64,000 nt of DNA from Isoetes taiwanensis (GCA_021234155.1 JAJEKV010000013.1:19292438-19356437), one strand, 5' to 3'; positions 45,579 to 57,170 are shown, counted from the first letter of the stretch. Numbers and translations: made by a program. The notes: generated by a model from the letters alone, not told the origin.

Positions 45579-46145
45579 TAGTGTGGGAAATTCAAATTAT
45601 ATAGCCTTTTCCTATTGATGCACTTTTCAAAATTTGATGTATCAATTGATACACTTCTAAATTTCTTGCATCTCATTGGACGCATTTTGAACATCATTGA
45701 CACAATTTCTTTTAATAAGATGTTGCTTATATTCAGCAATAATTAATATAACAATTTTTGATAAATGGTTAAGACCATATAGTAATAGAATGAAGAGATT
45801 TGGCTAGTAAAAGATAAGAAATCTGTTGGAATATGATTTTTAGAGTCCATCTTTTCAGAATATGTGACACAGATCCGCTATCTAAAATGAACAAAGAAAT
45901 TGACGCAAGAGAAATTGATGTGTATAAGGATTTTGCTATATAATTAAAACATGGTGTAGCTAACAATGTAAACTACTAGGCATTTAAATTTCTTGACACA
46001 CTTTATATTTTATGGTCAACTTAAAGTCTCTTTTGGCAGACCTTATCGAACTAAAATGCCTCCTTTGGCACACACCCCTAGAAAATTGTCTCTTTGACAT
46101 ATTTTTTTGCCATGGACACCTCTTGAATGTCAAATTCCCACACTG
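45579..46145. mobile_element. hAT-like MITE, 567 bp
   Basis: Flanked by a perfect 8-bp duplication CATCAGTC (45571-45578 and 46146-46153). The ends read TAGTGTGGGAAATTC and, inverted, CAGTGTGGGAATTTG, fitting the YARNG start of hAT elements, which make 8-bp duplications. The inside is AT-rich with repeated TTGATRYA- and TGACACA-type words and no transposase. Confidence 0.85.
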
Positions 46146-46153
46146 CATCAGTC

Positions 46154-47045
46154 ACACCTGTTGAGGGTCTTAGTGGATTACGTCCTTTTATCACGGGATA
46201 ATTAGTGCGGGGCATGTTGGTGTCCCTAAGCTATCTAAAAGCATTCTTAGCATGAACTTTGCGAGTGAAGTCCGCGGTCCCATATCAAATTCCGGATGCT
46301 TGCTTTCTCAGCAATCTCTATATTAGCGCCCTTCAACAGGTCAAGACAACACACTATTAGCACCACATAAATCCCACATTGGAATAAGACTTGCACGCTA
46401 CCTACTTACCCATTTACCTATGAAAAGGCACAGATGGATTGCCACGATTTGCACAGGTGCACATCCTCTTTGTATTAAGATGGGCAGATGGATTGGAGAG
46501 CCACGCCAGGACAAGCTTTGTCAATGCTGCCAAATGGGAGCCATTGAGAATAAATGTCATACCCTTCAGCGTTGTTCCAGCGTATGATCAAATCCGACCA
46601 TCCTATACTGAGTTGATCATACCCTTTATAGCAAGAGTCTTCCCGGCTTCTCAAATCGGTGTTTCTTCTTCGTCTCGGCGGTTTCTTTTCTCTTCCTCTT
46701 GAACTCAACCCCTCCTCCCCCCTCCCCTTTTGATTATGTATAATCAATTAATTCTCTTTCTCTCTCTCTCTCTCTATTTATATTATATTTATTGTTTCAT
46801 ATAGCGCGCATGACCAGCCCTCTTTATTTTGGAGTTTTTTTATCTCATATGTATGTTTTAGTATTTATGTTATGAGGGGATTAGGTTAGCATGCGCTTTT
46901 AAACTGACGCGATATTCATATTTTTTGGGACCGTTGTGTAGTAGATGATGATTGTTCAAAGCCCTTCTTTGAGGGGCTTATCATTAGAGTTTTATTTTCG
47001 AGGCTTCGAAGGCGGGGTTTTTCAATCAGATGATAAAAGCCAGCG
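46154..47045 (+). mobile_element. 3' fragment of a relative of the GC-rich LINE
   Basis: 46270-46600 aligns with 44320-44640 of the GC-rich LINE but is much richer in AT. The frame around 46485-46590 reads GEPRQDKLCQCCQMGAIENK and CHTLQRC, i.e. CX2C, then H and C, a LINE C-terminal zinc motif. A tail-like GGGGTTTTTCAATC with GATAAAAG is at 47014-47040. (CT)n lies at 46757-46776. Its 5' end is unclear. Confidence 0.55.
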
Positions 47046-47264
47046 AGGTACATTATCCAACATTTCATCATACTTTGTTACGTTAACAACTCCATCGAGG
47101 AGTCATTTTTTAGTTGTATAATTATAATAATTTATAATTAGTTTTGGGTGGCTTTGTAATATCGGCTACCCACTCTCAACTCAATGTAAAACACCTACTC
47201 AATTGAATGAATGGAAAGAGCCTACCTACCAGCCAATGTTGGGGTGTGCATGTATCGTGAGTCC
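47046..47264. other. spacer
   Basis: AT-rich; nothing supported. Confidence 0.4.
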
Positions 47265-47440
47265 TCATCGAGAATAGTCATAATTGCTCTATTACTTGCT
47301 AATTTAACAACGAGAAGAAAAAGTCTCATCATAATCAATACCTTCTTTTTTGAATAAATCCTTTTGCCACTAATCTGGTTTGAATTATTGTGTAGGTCCA
47401 GTTGGTCCTTGTTTGATTCTAGAAATCTACTTGTTTCCAA
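47265..47440 (-). pseudogene. Copia reverse transcriptase scrap
   Basis: On the minus strand, TRLVAKGFIQ and then, after a one-base shift, EGIDYDETFS can be read. These are consecutive blocks of Copia RVT_2. A different copy from the element at 26619-31701, whose block reads GIDYEE. No LTRs. Confidence 0.75.
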
Positions 47441-47549
47441 CAACATTTGTGTTAGCATGTCTAACTATTTTATACGTCCTTGTACATTCAGAAGAAATAA
47501 AAACAGATGGAGCGAATCTATATTAGACCCGAATGCGTGATCGAGAGTC

Positions 47550-47708
47550 ATGGCTGAAGCTATGATTGAGATCGAATCAAAAACTTGGCAGCTCGGTTTT
47601 ATTGTAGAAAGCTGCGGTGAACTCCGAGGCTACATTGTAAAGCACGGAGAGCAATTCAATGAAGTAGCGAATTGGGTCTTTGAAAAGGATATCGATTACG
47701 CAAGCTAG
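47550..47708 (+). CDS. small unidentified ORF
   Basis: 52 codons from ATG at 47550, starting MAEAMIEIESKTWQLGFIV and ending TAG. Balanced composition, with no repeat words and no known motif. It lies at the edge of the LTR-like units and may be the end of a transposon ORF. Coding status not shown. Confidence 0.25.
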   Translation: MAEAMIEIESKTWQLGFIVESCGELRGYIVKHGEQFNEVANWVFEKDIDYAS

Positions 47709-47899
47709 AGTTATCGATTGAATTGAAACTTAGTAGAAGCCTTCGATTTGGCGGCATGAACCTGCTATGGTGATCCAGAAGGCGGGTCTTCGGTGATCCG
47801 GATTATGCTACTATGCGGTAGTGGGTTGCTTACTCGAGGGGAAAACTTTTAATGCGGATGTTGTTCGCTCAAAGGGAACTTCTTGAGGGGATCAATCAT

Positions 47900-50854
47900 C
47901 TGCGGTGTGAAGAACACCGGTTGAGGGCAGCACCATATTGATCAACGAGGGAGGATCTGGGATCCGTGGTGTGGGCGGTTGATCGGGGTATCCCAAGCGG
48001 TGTGGCGTTCCAATATAATATCGCCCAAAAATCGTATATTATGTGCCCGCGTCAGCGTACTTTGTCATTATGATAAGTACTAGCTCGACGTATAGGGTTG
48101 CACCTAGGGGGCAGCATCGTAAGTTGTGCATGTTTAATAAACATATGCAACTATAAACCCCATGGACCCCATTGCCAAATGGCTAAACCCCATTTGGCCA
48201 ATGTCTAACCTAACCCTAAGGGTTTCTATATAAGGGCTTTCCCCTTAAACCCTAAACCTTTTATTCTTTTTGCATTTAGGGTTTCCTTGAGCTTCCTTCC
48301 TTCTTTCGCATTGAGGGGTTTATTTGGGCCATTCGGCCAAACCGGGACTCGAATTCGCATTGCCGGGCTACGAAAAGCAGCCCTGCACTGTGGATCTTGA
48401 CGCCGGCCGGTCTTCGGCGGGATCGAAGCATGGATGCATTTGAGGATCCCGAACAAGCCGTAGCTAGGTAAATGGTCATTCTGTTGTGCAAAGTCGCCTT
48501 TTAGCTTGGCAATGAGCTGGGTTAGCATGTTAGTTCGACTTTAGAGGCCTTATAGACCCGAGATCATAAGCTCTAACAAATGAACCTAACTTTGGATGTT
48601 TAGGTAGGTAGATTAGATGTTATTCTTCATTTTAGGTTACGTGATGATATTGGTATTTCACTCTGTGACCTCCATGTATTGGGAAGGGGTAGAGGCCTAA
48701 AGCACGTGTAGCATATGATCCTAGTTAGCTATTAGTTCCCAATTACATGCGGCACGTTGGGAGCCCTCCCGGGTTGTGAGTGGAGGCTAGGCCCAGAGAA
48801 CAAGGGGGTACTTGTCCCAACACGAAGCGATCCCTACGGTGTGTAAAGCCTACCCGAGGGATCCACTGTGAGCTAGGCTTAATGGCTTGCCACTGCGTGT
48901 GGACAAGACATGAGCTCGACACCCGTGGAGTGATGCGTCACTCTCCATTGGGTTCAAAGTCGAATAAAGGCGGGTGGCCCTCTAGCCACCCTGTGTTGGG
49001 CATGGCGACCTCACGAAGGGAGGTGACTCTCCTCTGCCTCATCGGGGGGAGATGCAACTTCGATGGTAGCCTTCTTGGCTATGTGCGGGGGCTACGGTCA
49101 GTCCCAACACTTTTCAACCTACTCTACAAAGTGTATTGTGGGGAGGGGCGGATGGAGTGGACTACCCAACAACCATGTTCTTATGACCAAATCCATTTGC
49201 CATAAATTGCATGCGCAATGACGGAGGCCCAAGCCGTCGATTGGAACCCCTTGAGTGAGGCGAGCCACGGGTAGGATTTCCCTTCTTGTTATTGTTATTA
49301 TTGATCTTTGTTGTATATGTGATGATTATGATGTGTTCACCCCGAGGGTGTGTGGCGTTCGGCCACGATATATGGTCCGGGGCGTATCTTGTCTTCTGCA
49401 TCGTCGCGTACCGCCATCATCGATTGACATGTGCGGCGGGGCGTAGCTAAGCAGTAAGCGCCCTAGGGGCAACTTGCAGAATGTAACACATTTATACATG
49501 TGTGCAATTAACCCACTTAAATAATAAGTGGGCATCTCGGGTCATTGGAAACCCTAACCCTAACTTATAGCCTATGTAAGGCATTCAAACCCTAACTTTC
49601 CATTTCGTCCCACGACCTTCTAGAGCTCGTTTAGCTTGCTCCAAGAGCCAATCTCGACTCACGGAGTGCAATGCGAAAGTAGCCTAGCTCATCAGCTTTC
49701 CCTTGGGACTTCATCTTCAAGCGGGTTACAGGCATGGATGCATTGAGGCGGGAGGAGCAAGCCCGGGGATCATGTATTTTGCCAATTCAATAGTCTAATG
49801 CCTCCCGGGCATAGTGTAAGTAGGTTTAGCCTATTGAATTGCCCCATAACCATCTAGACCTCTAGATACCAAGCCATAACTAAAGAACCTAACCGTGATT
49901 TAGATTAAATCTTATTCTTTAGTTCTTCTATGATATGTATGTGATGATGATCTCTGTGGAATCATTGTATTGTGAAGGGGGGGGTAGAGGCCCTAAAAGC
50001 CTCGTAGTTGATGCTCCTAGCTAGTCCTCTTTTAATGCACTATTAAATTAGGCTGTGTACAAAGAGCCACACGGTTGTGGGTGGAGGGGGCGGAACAAGC
50101 TACAAGGAGGTTCATGTCTGGCTCATGATCATGTCCCTCGGTAGTAAAAAGCCTATAGGGGACTTCTGGTGCACTAGACCTAATGCTACGCCCTTTGCGT
50201 GCGGGCTTTGCATGGGTTCGACACTCTTGGGGTGGTGTACACCTTCCATGGAGTTTAGTAGAATGCAGGCAAAGTGGCCCTCTAGTCACCATGACATGCT
50301 AGCCTCACGGTGGGAGCAATCCCTACTGCCCCATCCGGGCGGGAGATACAACCGGGGGGTAGCCCCCTCGGCTATGCATCCGTGGGCCTCTGGTCGAGGT
50401 CCCAAGACTTTTCAACCTACTCTGCAAAGTGTGCAGGGAGGCGGATGGAGTGGACTACCTAAGCCATGTTCTTATGCCAGTCAAATCCAATTGCCATGAA
50501 TTCTGTCTGTAATGACTTCTGGAGGCCCAAGCCATCAGTCATCCCCCTTGAGTCTGAGCCTTGGGTAGGATCTCCATATGTGATATACTGATCTCGGTCT
50601 ATGCAGATATGTGGTGAGCCATCCTTTGATATGGTCATGTGATGTTGATGTATGCATACTTACATGTATGTTACGCTTCCGCAGCTAGGTAAGCCCTGAG
50701 GGAGACAGGGTAAATGACCTCTTCATTCATCCCACTAGATCTCATCAAGGTTGCAGTGATACGTGGAGGGCCTTGTATCAGCTGGAGCTGGTATGGGGGA
50801 TGAACTCCTGTTTGTATACGGTGAGTACACCGTATATGAGTAGGGGACGTCACA
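47900..50854 (+). repeat. tandem ~1.36-kb LTR-like units of a Gypsy-type element
   Basis: 48120-49489 and 49490-50680 align along their length: for example GTGGCCCTCTAG at 48976 and 50274, ACTTTTCAACCTACTCT at 49109 and 50408, GGCGGATGGAGTGGACTAC at 49147 and 50440. 47960-48115 aligns weakly with 49360-49480, suggesting a third, decayed unit upstream. The last unit runs on to ...GGGACGTCACA at 50854, next to a primer binding site, so it acts as the 5' LTR. The first unit lacks the final ~175 bp. Confidence 0.7.
48180..48300 (+). promoter_or_regulatory. LTR promoter with telobox words
   Basis: TCTATATAAGGG (48225-48236) is a good TATA box. Around it are AACCTAACCCTAA (48207), TTAAACCCTAAACC (48245) and TTTAGGGTTTCC (48276). 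The second unit has GAAACCCTAACCCTAAC (49548) and CAAACCCTAAC (49586) around a decayed TATA (GCCTATGTAAGG, 49570). AAACCCTAA is the plant telobox. Confidence 0.55.
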
Positions 50855-50855
50855 A

Positions 50856-50867
50856 TGGTATCAGAGC
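50856..50867 (+). promoter_or_regulatory. primer binding site (initiator Met tRNA)
   Basis: TGGTATCAGAGC directly after the LTR end and one base. Marks the start of the internal region of this Gypsy-type element on the plus strand. Confidence 0.9.
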
Positions 50868-51042
50868 AATGTTCTTGGAGACCAAGAGCAAAGCACTGGC
50901 CATGCTCCCAGTAGTACTAAGTAGAATTCTCAAACCTCGAAAAAGTGGGAAAATTTTTTTTCTCATTTTTTATAGTTATGCTAAGCTAGTAACAGTTGAA
51001 CTCAAACTAAAAAGTTGAACTAAATTTTGACCAAGTGTGGAA

Positions 51043-51115
51043 ATTGCTCATGGTATGCGCCAGAGCATCGACCTAAATTTTAGGTCAGGCCCCAGGCGCA
51101 CACCCTAAGTAACTC
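51043..51115 (+). repeat. leader hairpin motif, copy 1
   Basis: Outer arms GGTATGCGCC (51051-51060) and GGCGCACACC; inner palindrome GACCTAAATTTTAGGTC. Confidence 0.8.
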
Positions 51116-51257
51116 TACCATAATCACCTTCAAACTTGATGAATTTGAACAAGATAATATGCTAGATCGAATCTTCAGGTAAGGTTTAGCTAGGTTTGTA
51201 TATCACACCCCTAGGAATATGTTTAGAAATACATATTTTTAGTCAAAATTGTAAAAG

Positions 51258-51325
51258 TACTCATGGAATGCACCAGAGCCTTGATCTAAATATTAGATCA
51301 ACCCTACCAAGCACACCATGAGGTA
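51258..51325 (+). repeat. leader hairpin motif, copy 2
   Basis: Arms TACTCATGG and CCATGAGGTA; inner GATCTAAATATTAGATC. Every CpG of the other copies is TpG or CpA here. Confidence 0.8.
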
Positions 51326-52816
51326 ATTTTTATAGAAAACTCTAAAAAGTAAGTACATGTTTTAAGTTAATATGTGCCTTGACTCATGAAAATGAGCAAC
51401 TTTGAATTTGACCTAAAAATTTGACCAAACTATAAATAGACCCAAATCCTTCTCATTTGTAGACTTTACGCTTAGAAGTTAGCTCCGCGACTTTGGTGAT
51501 TTTTTAGCGAACTCGATCGACTTGAAGTAAAACATGGCGTGCACAAGCGGTACGCACACAAATATCGACTAAGCGAACATAGCCCAAAACGGAGGAGGAT
51601 TCGGCGAATGCCGGGAGCGACTTCTTGAGGAGAGACCCTCTTCCATCATGAGAGGAGTACACGTCCGAGTCATAGGAAAAGGAGTCGAGGAAAGAATCAC
51701 TAGACGAGGCTGGCCCGGCATCATCAACCCGGTAACAGGCGAAAAAGCGGAACATTGACTCGAGGGTTCAATGGGCGAAAAACCAGCAGTATCTGAGGAA
51801 TTGAGGAGGAAATAAAATCGTGAGAGGGCGTATCAGAAAAATGCTGCTAACGTAAACACCGGAACCCACCTGATGGTGAAGAAACGAGGTCCGATTCGAA
51901 TATGAAAAGGCTTAAGTCACAACGCTTTGGCCAAGAAGAAAACCGAAGAAAAGAAAATCCAGAAGAACAGAGGCTGAGAGAAGAAGAAACTCAAGGCAAA
52001 GGGCAAGGAGCCCAAGAGGAAACTCAAGAAGACCCCAATGATCAAGATCGCCACCGTAAGGAACCACAAACTCGCATTCTCAGCCCCCATCCTCCTCCCG
52101 AATTTAATTGGATGACGAAGCACACATCCCTTCCCCAGAGGGAGACCAAGAAGTAGGGGAGAGTCCTCAAAACCGGGCCGTACGAGGATAGGGTACCCCC
52201 ACCCTACCCCACGCGGGAGAAGGACAAAGATCCAAAGAAGCGACCCGACCGCCTCGGGTCGTGACGTGTGGGTGACCATCTCTCGTGGTCTAATGTAAGA
52301 AATTGAAGGCCTATAAGGAATATATGAAGAAGTGGGAGGCCCACAACCCCTCCTACTACTGTGCCAATAAGATAACTTATGTCGAAGGAGGACGGCCATC
52401 AAAGAAGAAGACCCTCAAAGCCACCTCGAGGAGAAACCCATTCAACCAAAAGCGGTGCAAGAAAGTCCGGGATGAAGCATGCCGCTAGCGGTTAGAGATC
52501 GGCATTTTCGAGAGAATTTACGAGCCTTCTCATCCCCAGAGCACCGTTTGCCGGACTTCGTCAAAGGAGGTCGTACAAGAGTTCGACCACAGCATGAGAG
52601 TCGCGAAAAAAAATCTTTGTTAGCCTTATAAGGGACATGCACTTGGCAAGTTCTATTAAAGGGGAACGCTAAATTTTGTAAATAATAAATTTTGGAAATA
52701 AGAAAGTTTTGTAGAGTAAATTCTAAGTGCATAAATGTTGTTAATCAGGTTAAATTAGCAGTATTTGCTTTTTTGTTTTAGTTAAAATGGACATCATATG
52801 GTCAAGGAGTGAGAAG

Positions 52817-52883
52817 TTACTCACGGTATGCGCCAGAGCATCGACCTAAAATTTAGGTCAGGGCCAATAACTGCGTGAGTATT
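52817..52883 (+). repeat. leader hairpin motif, copy 3
   Basis: Arms TTACTCACGGTATGCGCC and TGCGTGAGTA; inner GACCTAAAATTTAGGTC, a near-perfect palindrome. Confidence 0.8.
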
Positions 52884-53016
52884 TCACATCAAAAAGTGTC
52901 CTAAACATCTCCAAACTGGGCAAGTAAGGAGTCAATCTTGCATATCTCGATGAGACCATCATGTTTTGATCCTTAGTTCATCCTGTTTAGATAAGTTTTG
53001 ACCAAATAGGGCCAAC

Positions 53017-53094
53017 TTACTCACGGTATACGCCAGGACCTCGACCTAAATTTTAGGTCAGCCTTCTAGCGCACACTGTGAGTATTTTCAGCAT
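53017..53094 (+). repeat. leader hairpin motif, copy 4
   Basis: Arms TTACTCACGGTATACGCC and GCGCACACTGTGAGTA; inner GACCTAAATTTTAGGTC. Confidence 0.8.
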
Positions 53095-53399
53095 TATCTC
53101 TTTCATGCTACCTCCAATTGACCTCAAATTTGTTGCAATAGGTTCATTAGATAGTCTTATTCATGCTCAAATCCTCAAATTAGCCTTCAAATCCTCATTT
53201 TGACCTTAAAATAGGTGAGATTTGCCAAACCCAAAAATTTTCCAAGTTTTCCAAAAATTAGGGTTTTTCCCTTTTTCCTATAAATAGACCCCCATTTCTC
53301 ACTTAGCATCTTACAGGTTTGCTCCCACCTTTTAGGCAATTTTCCAAACCCCTTAGATGCTTCAAGAGCTGTTTGTTAGTCTCATTCAGTCAAGATCAA

Positions 53400-56300
53400 T
53401 GGCAACTATAGATTTCAGGCGATGGTACAACGCCAGTGCTCATGTGGCTGAGGCTGATATCAATGTCATTTTTGAAGTTTTCTAGAAGGAGATAGACATC
53501 CAAGCCACCTTGCAGGGCAACCCCATCCTATATGGAAGTCATGGTGAAGTTCCAAGCTAGGGTAGGACCATCCTTAGTACTGACTTCCCCTTAATGCAGG
53601 ATATTTTGTTCCTAAGCAATCCCTCAAGCGGCCTTGGGTGATGTCCAGAACATTGCCAAGTGGCACGAACAACAAAGTTGCTAGGTTGCCAGATTACATG
53701 GTCATGACAGTTAATAGGGCCAAACATTTCTCCTATACCGCTGCCATAGCCATCTTCCTCTCTCACCGTGCCCAGAACCCAATCGGGGAACCCTCCATCC
53801 CGATGCCATGGATGTGGATCCCTTAGCCTCTTTAGCAGAAGGTCAGCTCCTCTTGCAATATCCAAGAGGAGCAAGGAGGAAGAAGCGAAAGGCAGAAAGG
53901 GCTTCGAGGCAACGAAGACTTCACGTCGAGGGAGTTCAACCGGACCCGGGGCGGCAACAAGTGGTTGACCCGGGACCTGCAGACCCCGGGATGGCTCCCC
54001 CCACCGGGCTAGGTATCACAAGCCTAGCCCCCATCATCATCAACGACCAAAGAGTATGCTCTGGTGACATTCGGAACCTCCCCAGAATGGAGGAAACCCG
54101 GGGGGATGCAGTAGCGCTGACAGTTCTTTGCACCTTAGCGGCAACAATCGGATCTGGGCGACTTCATCGATCGGGAGGCTTGACTTCCCAATCAATGTAA
54201 GAGAAAGCGAGCACACCTACGCCGAGTCGACTTGGATATTGAGCATATAGCGACATCGAGGCGATTGATGGCGGGACTGCCTTGGAAAGAAGAATTCACG
54301 CCATCCAAAACGGATGGGGATCCATGCCAAGACCACAAGTATTTTGATGCCAGCTTCGTCGACACCGGCTTCCGCGGGTGTCCATAGAAAAGGTGAGATC
54401 AACGGCGACAGGCCTCGTGATCAACAATAAGAGACCCGAGACTTGACTCCGAGGTGCATGTGGATGAATATAGGGAAGACATAGGGCTAGTACCGGACCG
54501 GACGAAGAATCAACAAAATGGCGGGCGGGGACAAGTCTCTAAGGTATTACCTTTCCTCGCTATTGGACTGGGAGAATAGTGGTCATCCATAAATTCAGCC
54601 CAAGGGGCCGAAGAAGGAGTATTCATGCTCATCGCACTCTCGGGCTTTGGTAGACATGCTGGTGATTCCAAAGGTTGACCATGTCATCATAGTCAAAGAG
54701 AATGGTGGCACTTGATATCTTAAACTTCGCGGTACCCCTACCGACGGCGGGGAAGACTAGCGATAACAGCGACCTACCCATCCCAATAGCCGCAGAGTGG
54801 AAGAATTGGTGACATCCTTGCAGGGCAGAACACCAACGAACATCCTCAGGAACTTGGGATGCTCGGTAGGAACGCCCAGGTCACAGAAGTTCCTTGAGGA
54901 TAACCCATCTATCCCGCCAGGAGATTCCAAGAATAGTTACTCTTGATCCCGAAGCATTCTAACTAAAAGTTTTCTATATACATATAAATACATTTTGTTC
55001 GGCATTCTAATTTGCTTCCACAACTATATCGGCAAACACATATAATGCAATGAAAACAAATAAAGCTAACCATAAGGCTACGATCTACTTGTGTATATGA
55101 CTAGAGGTCCAAAACGGTTGAGCAAGACCAGACGAGTCCATAGAGATGAAGAGACTCCCCGCCGACAAACACATTGCAAGGAACTGTATGAAGAATTGGC
55201 CCCATGACTCCGAGGAGGAGATGTCGCCAGATGAGGTGGGACCTTCAAGAGATAAAAGGCCTTACTTGGCGGTATAGCGTGGTGACCCGAGACTACAACG
55301 TCCGGTTGCCACAAGCACCACCTCCAAAGGCGGAAAAGGATAAGAAAAAGGAAGCAAGAGAAGGAGGTCCCCTAGCACCGGACTCCTCAGAGCCAAGCTC
55401 TTCGATTCGGACCGACCTCGAGAAGAGGTGGAAGAGGTGCAAAACCGTACAAGGACCGGGATACTAAAAGAAAGTAGATTCTCGCAGACTTGAAGCAATG
55501 TGTGGAAGGCAAGAAAGCTCGAAAGTAATTTCGTGGTGATAGTCGGTATGCATGGAGGCAGAGGCCCGGCGGACGAGATGAGGGAATATGGGAATGCATA
55601 CTGATGAAGGACAAAGACAACGGGCAGTGGCAACAACCAACCTTAAAGGAGCAGCTAGAATTTGGTGGAAGGGCTATGCCAAGGCCCATGGACTAGCGAG
55701 TGGATGGTCTGCAGATTCAAGAAATTCTCAAAAAGGCATTCAAAGCCACTATGTGCCAAGGGAGCACAAATGCCACATGATGCAAAGAATTTACTCCGGC
55801 CAGAGCAGGGGCAACAAGCAGTCGCAAATACACGAGGAGTTCATGAGATCAGAGACTTTATGTCTTGCGGAAAGTGAACGCCATGCACCGAAGGTACATC
55901 GAGGGATTAAAACAAGAAATAAGGAAGTCGGTAAGAGCAATTAATCCTCTAATCCGTAGACGTGGTTTAAATCGAAAAGCGGTCCCGCAAGGCGATCCGG
56001 CCCCGCAACGGGGTACAAAATAAAGAAGACTACCGTGATAAGGGCAAAGCAACGGGGAAGTTATAGCCCTAGAACAACTAGTCCGACTGCAAATGCCCCA
56101 TACACCGGCTATGGGAAGCAAAGACGAAAAGAAACAGTATCCTTCAAGGATAAGCCGCCAAAGAAGGGTCAAACTATTCGAAAGCTTGCGGTGATCCTTT
56201 TGCAAGCAAATACCTAAGGAGAAGAGGCAAGAGTGCATCGAGAAACAACTCGTCGTGCTTCCGGCCAGAGCCATTGTAACAAGAACCGCCCTCTTTGTCA

Positions 56301-57170
56301 TGAATGCGGCATTAGCAGAGATGGGTGGATGGGAGACTCCTCGACGACGACGGGCATGGAAGCACGCGACTTTATTCGTGGTGAGTGTCACATCTTTGCC
56401 GCCATAGATTGAGCGGAAGAAATGTCGAAGATCGGGTAATCTCCCGAAGAGGGAAGGCCAAGGCCAAGTCTTTTTATAGTCACGATAGATCGAGGGGAGC
56501 ACCCACAATTTTCGTCTCCAAGAATGGTCGAGATGTTGAAGCTCAAAGCCATTGAAGTCCAAAGCCGAACCCCGGGTGTTGCCAAAGCGGGGCAATGAGA
56601 CACAAAGGCAGCAAGAGGATAAATTTTGACATCGACCGCCCGGGGATCAACATCCAAATGGGGCGAAAGTGATGAACATGGAGGAAGTATGATTTGATCA
56701 TCGGCGTGGAGTACCCCGCTCGCAAACAAAGACCATCATCGACCTTGGAAACCGTAAAGTGACCTTGGCGGCCAACGGCAAGATCATAGAGATTGCGGTA
56801 AGGAAGTTGCTCCCTATCATGCAATGCATGTCTAGTAAGGACAAACTTAGGGGCGACGGATGCAAATAAAATTACCCACGAGTGCAAAGCTGATACGGGG
56901 AAGAGCGGGTAGTAGCTTTATGACTCTCGAGAAGATGGGGAAGGAAGTTCGACTAGACACGGATCATCGAGCCTCCAATACGTGTTCCGCTAAACCACAT
57001 CTCAAACCGAGGCGGTGAAGGTGGATGGAGTTTCTCGAAGAATCTGATTTTGTTATAGTTTATGTCGAGAAAGCTCAATGTGGTAGCGAGGGGTTTCCCT
57101 TAAGGAAAACATTTAAGAGTGTAAATTTAGAACATGCGGCGAATTATGTAAATTAAAGGATAGCTACTAT
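53400..57170 (+). pseudogene. Gypsy-type gag and protease region, decayed
   Basis: Starts at ATGGCAACTATAGATTTCAG (53400). The gag core is clear at 55580-55900, read in two frames: LKGAARIWWKGYAKAHG (from about 55641), an FKK segment, HYVPREHK (from about 55748) and IHEEFMR. A CHEC group at about 56297 may be a decayed zinc knuckle. The block YDLIIGVEY (from 56689) is the end of the retropepsin domain, followed by an ANGK and AVRKLLPIM-type segment. Frame breaks and stops are numerous. No reverse transcriptase is convincing before similarity fades at about 57170; the integrase at 60265-60680 may or may not belong to the same insertion. Confidence 0.65.

Larger units (their letters stand above)
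50868..53399 (+). other. Gypsy leader with an interposed Lys/Glu-rich segment
   Basis: AT-rich leader (50870-51480, 52740-53340) holds the hairpin motifs. Between them (51480-52620) is a different, GC-richer segment with frames at 51902-52156 and 52303-52488 that are very rich in Lys, Glu and Gln. That segment may be an insertion or an extra ORF. TTTTTCCTATAAATAGACCC (about 53271) and CTATAAATAGACCC (51431) recur, each following a hairpin pair. This suggests the whole 51.0-51.5 and 52.8-53.3 kb blocks are duplicates with promoter-like TATAAATA words. Confidence 0.5.

Noticed and set aside
49548..49565. CCCTAACCCTAA as an interstitial telomere
   Set aside because: Only two units, inside an LTR-like repeat next to a TATA position; a telobox is the better reading.
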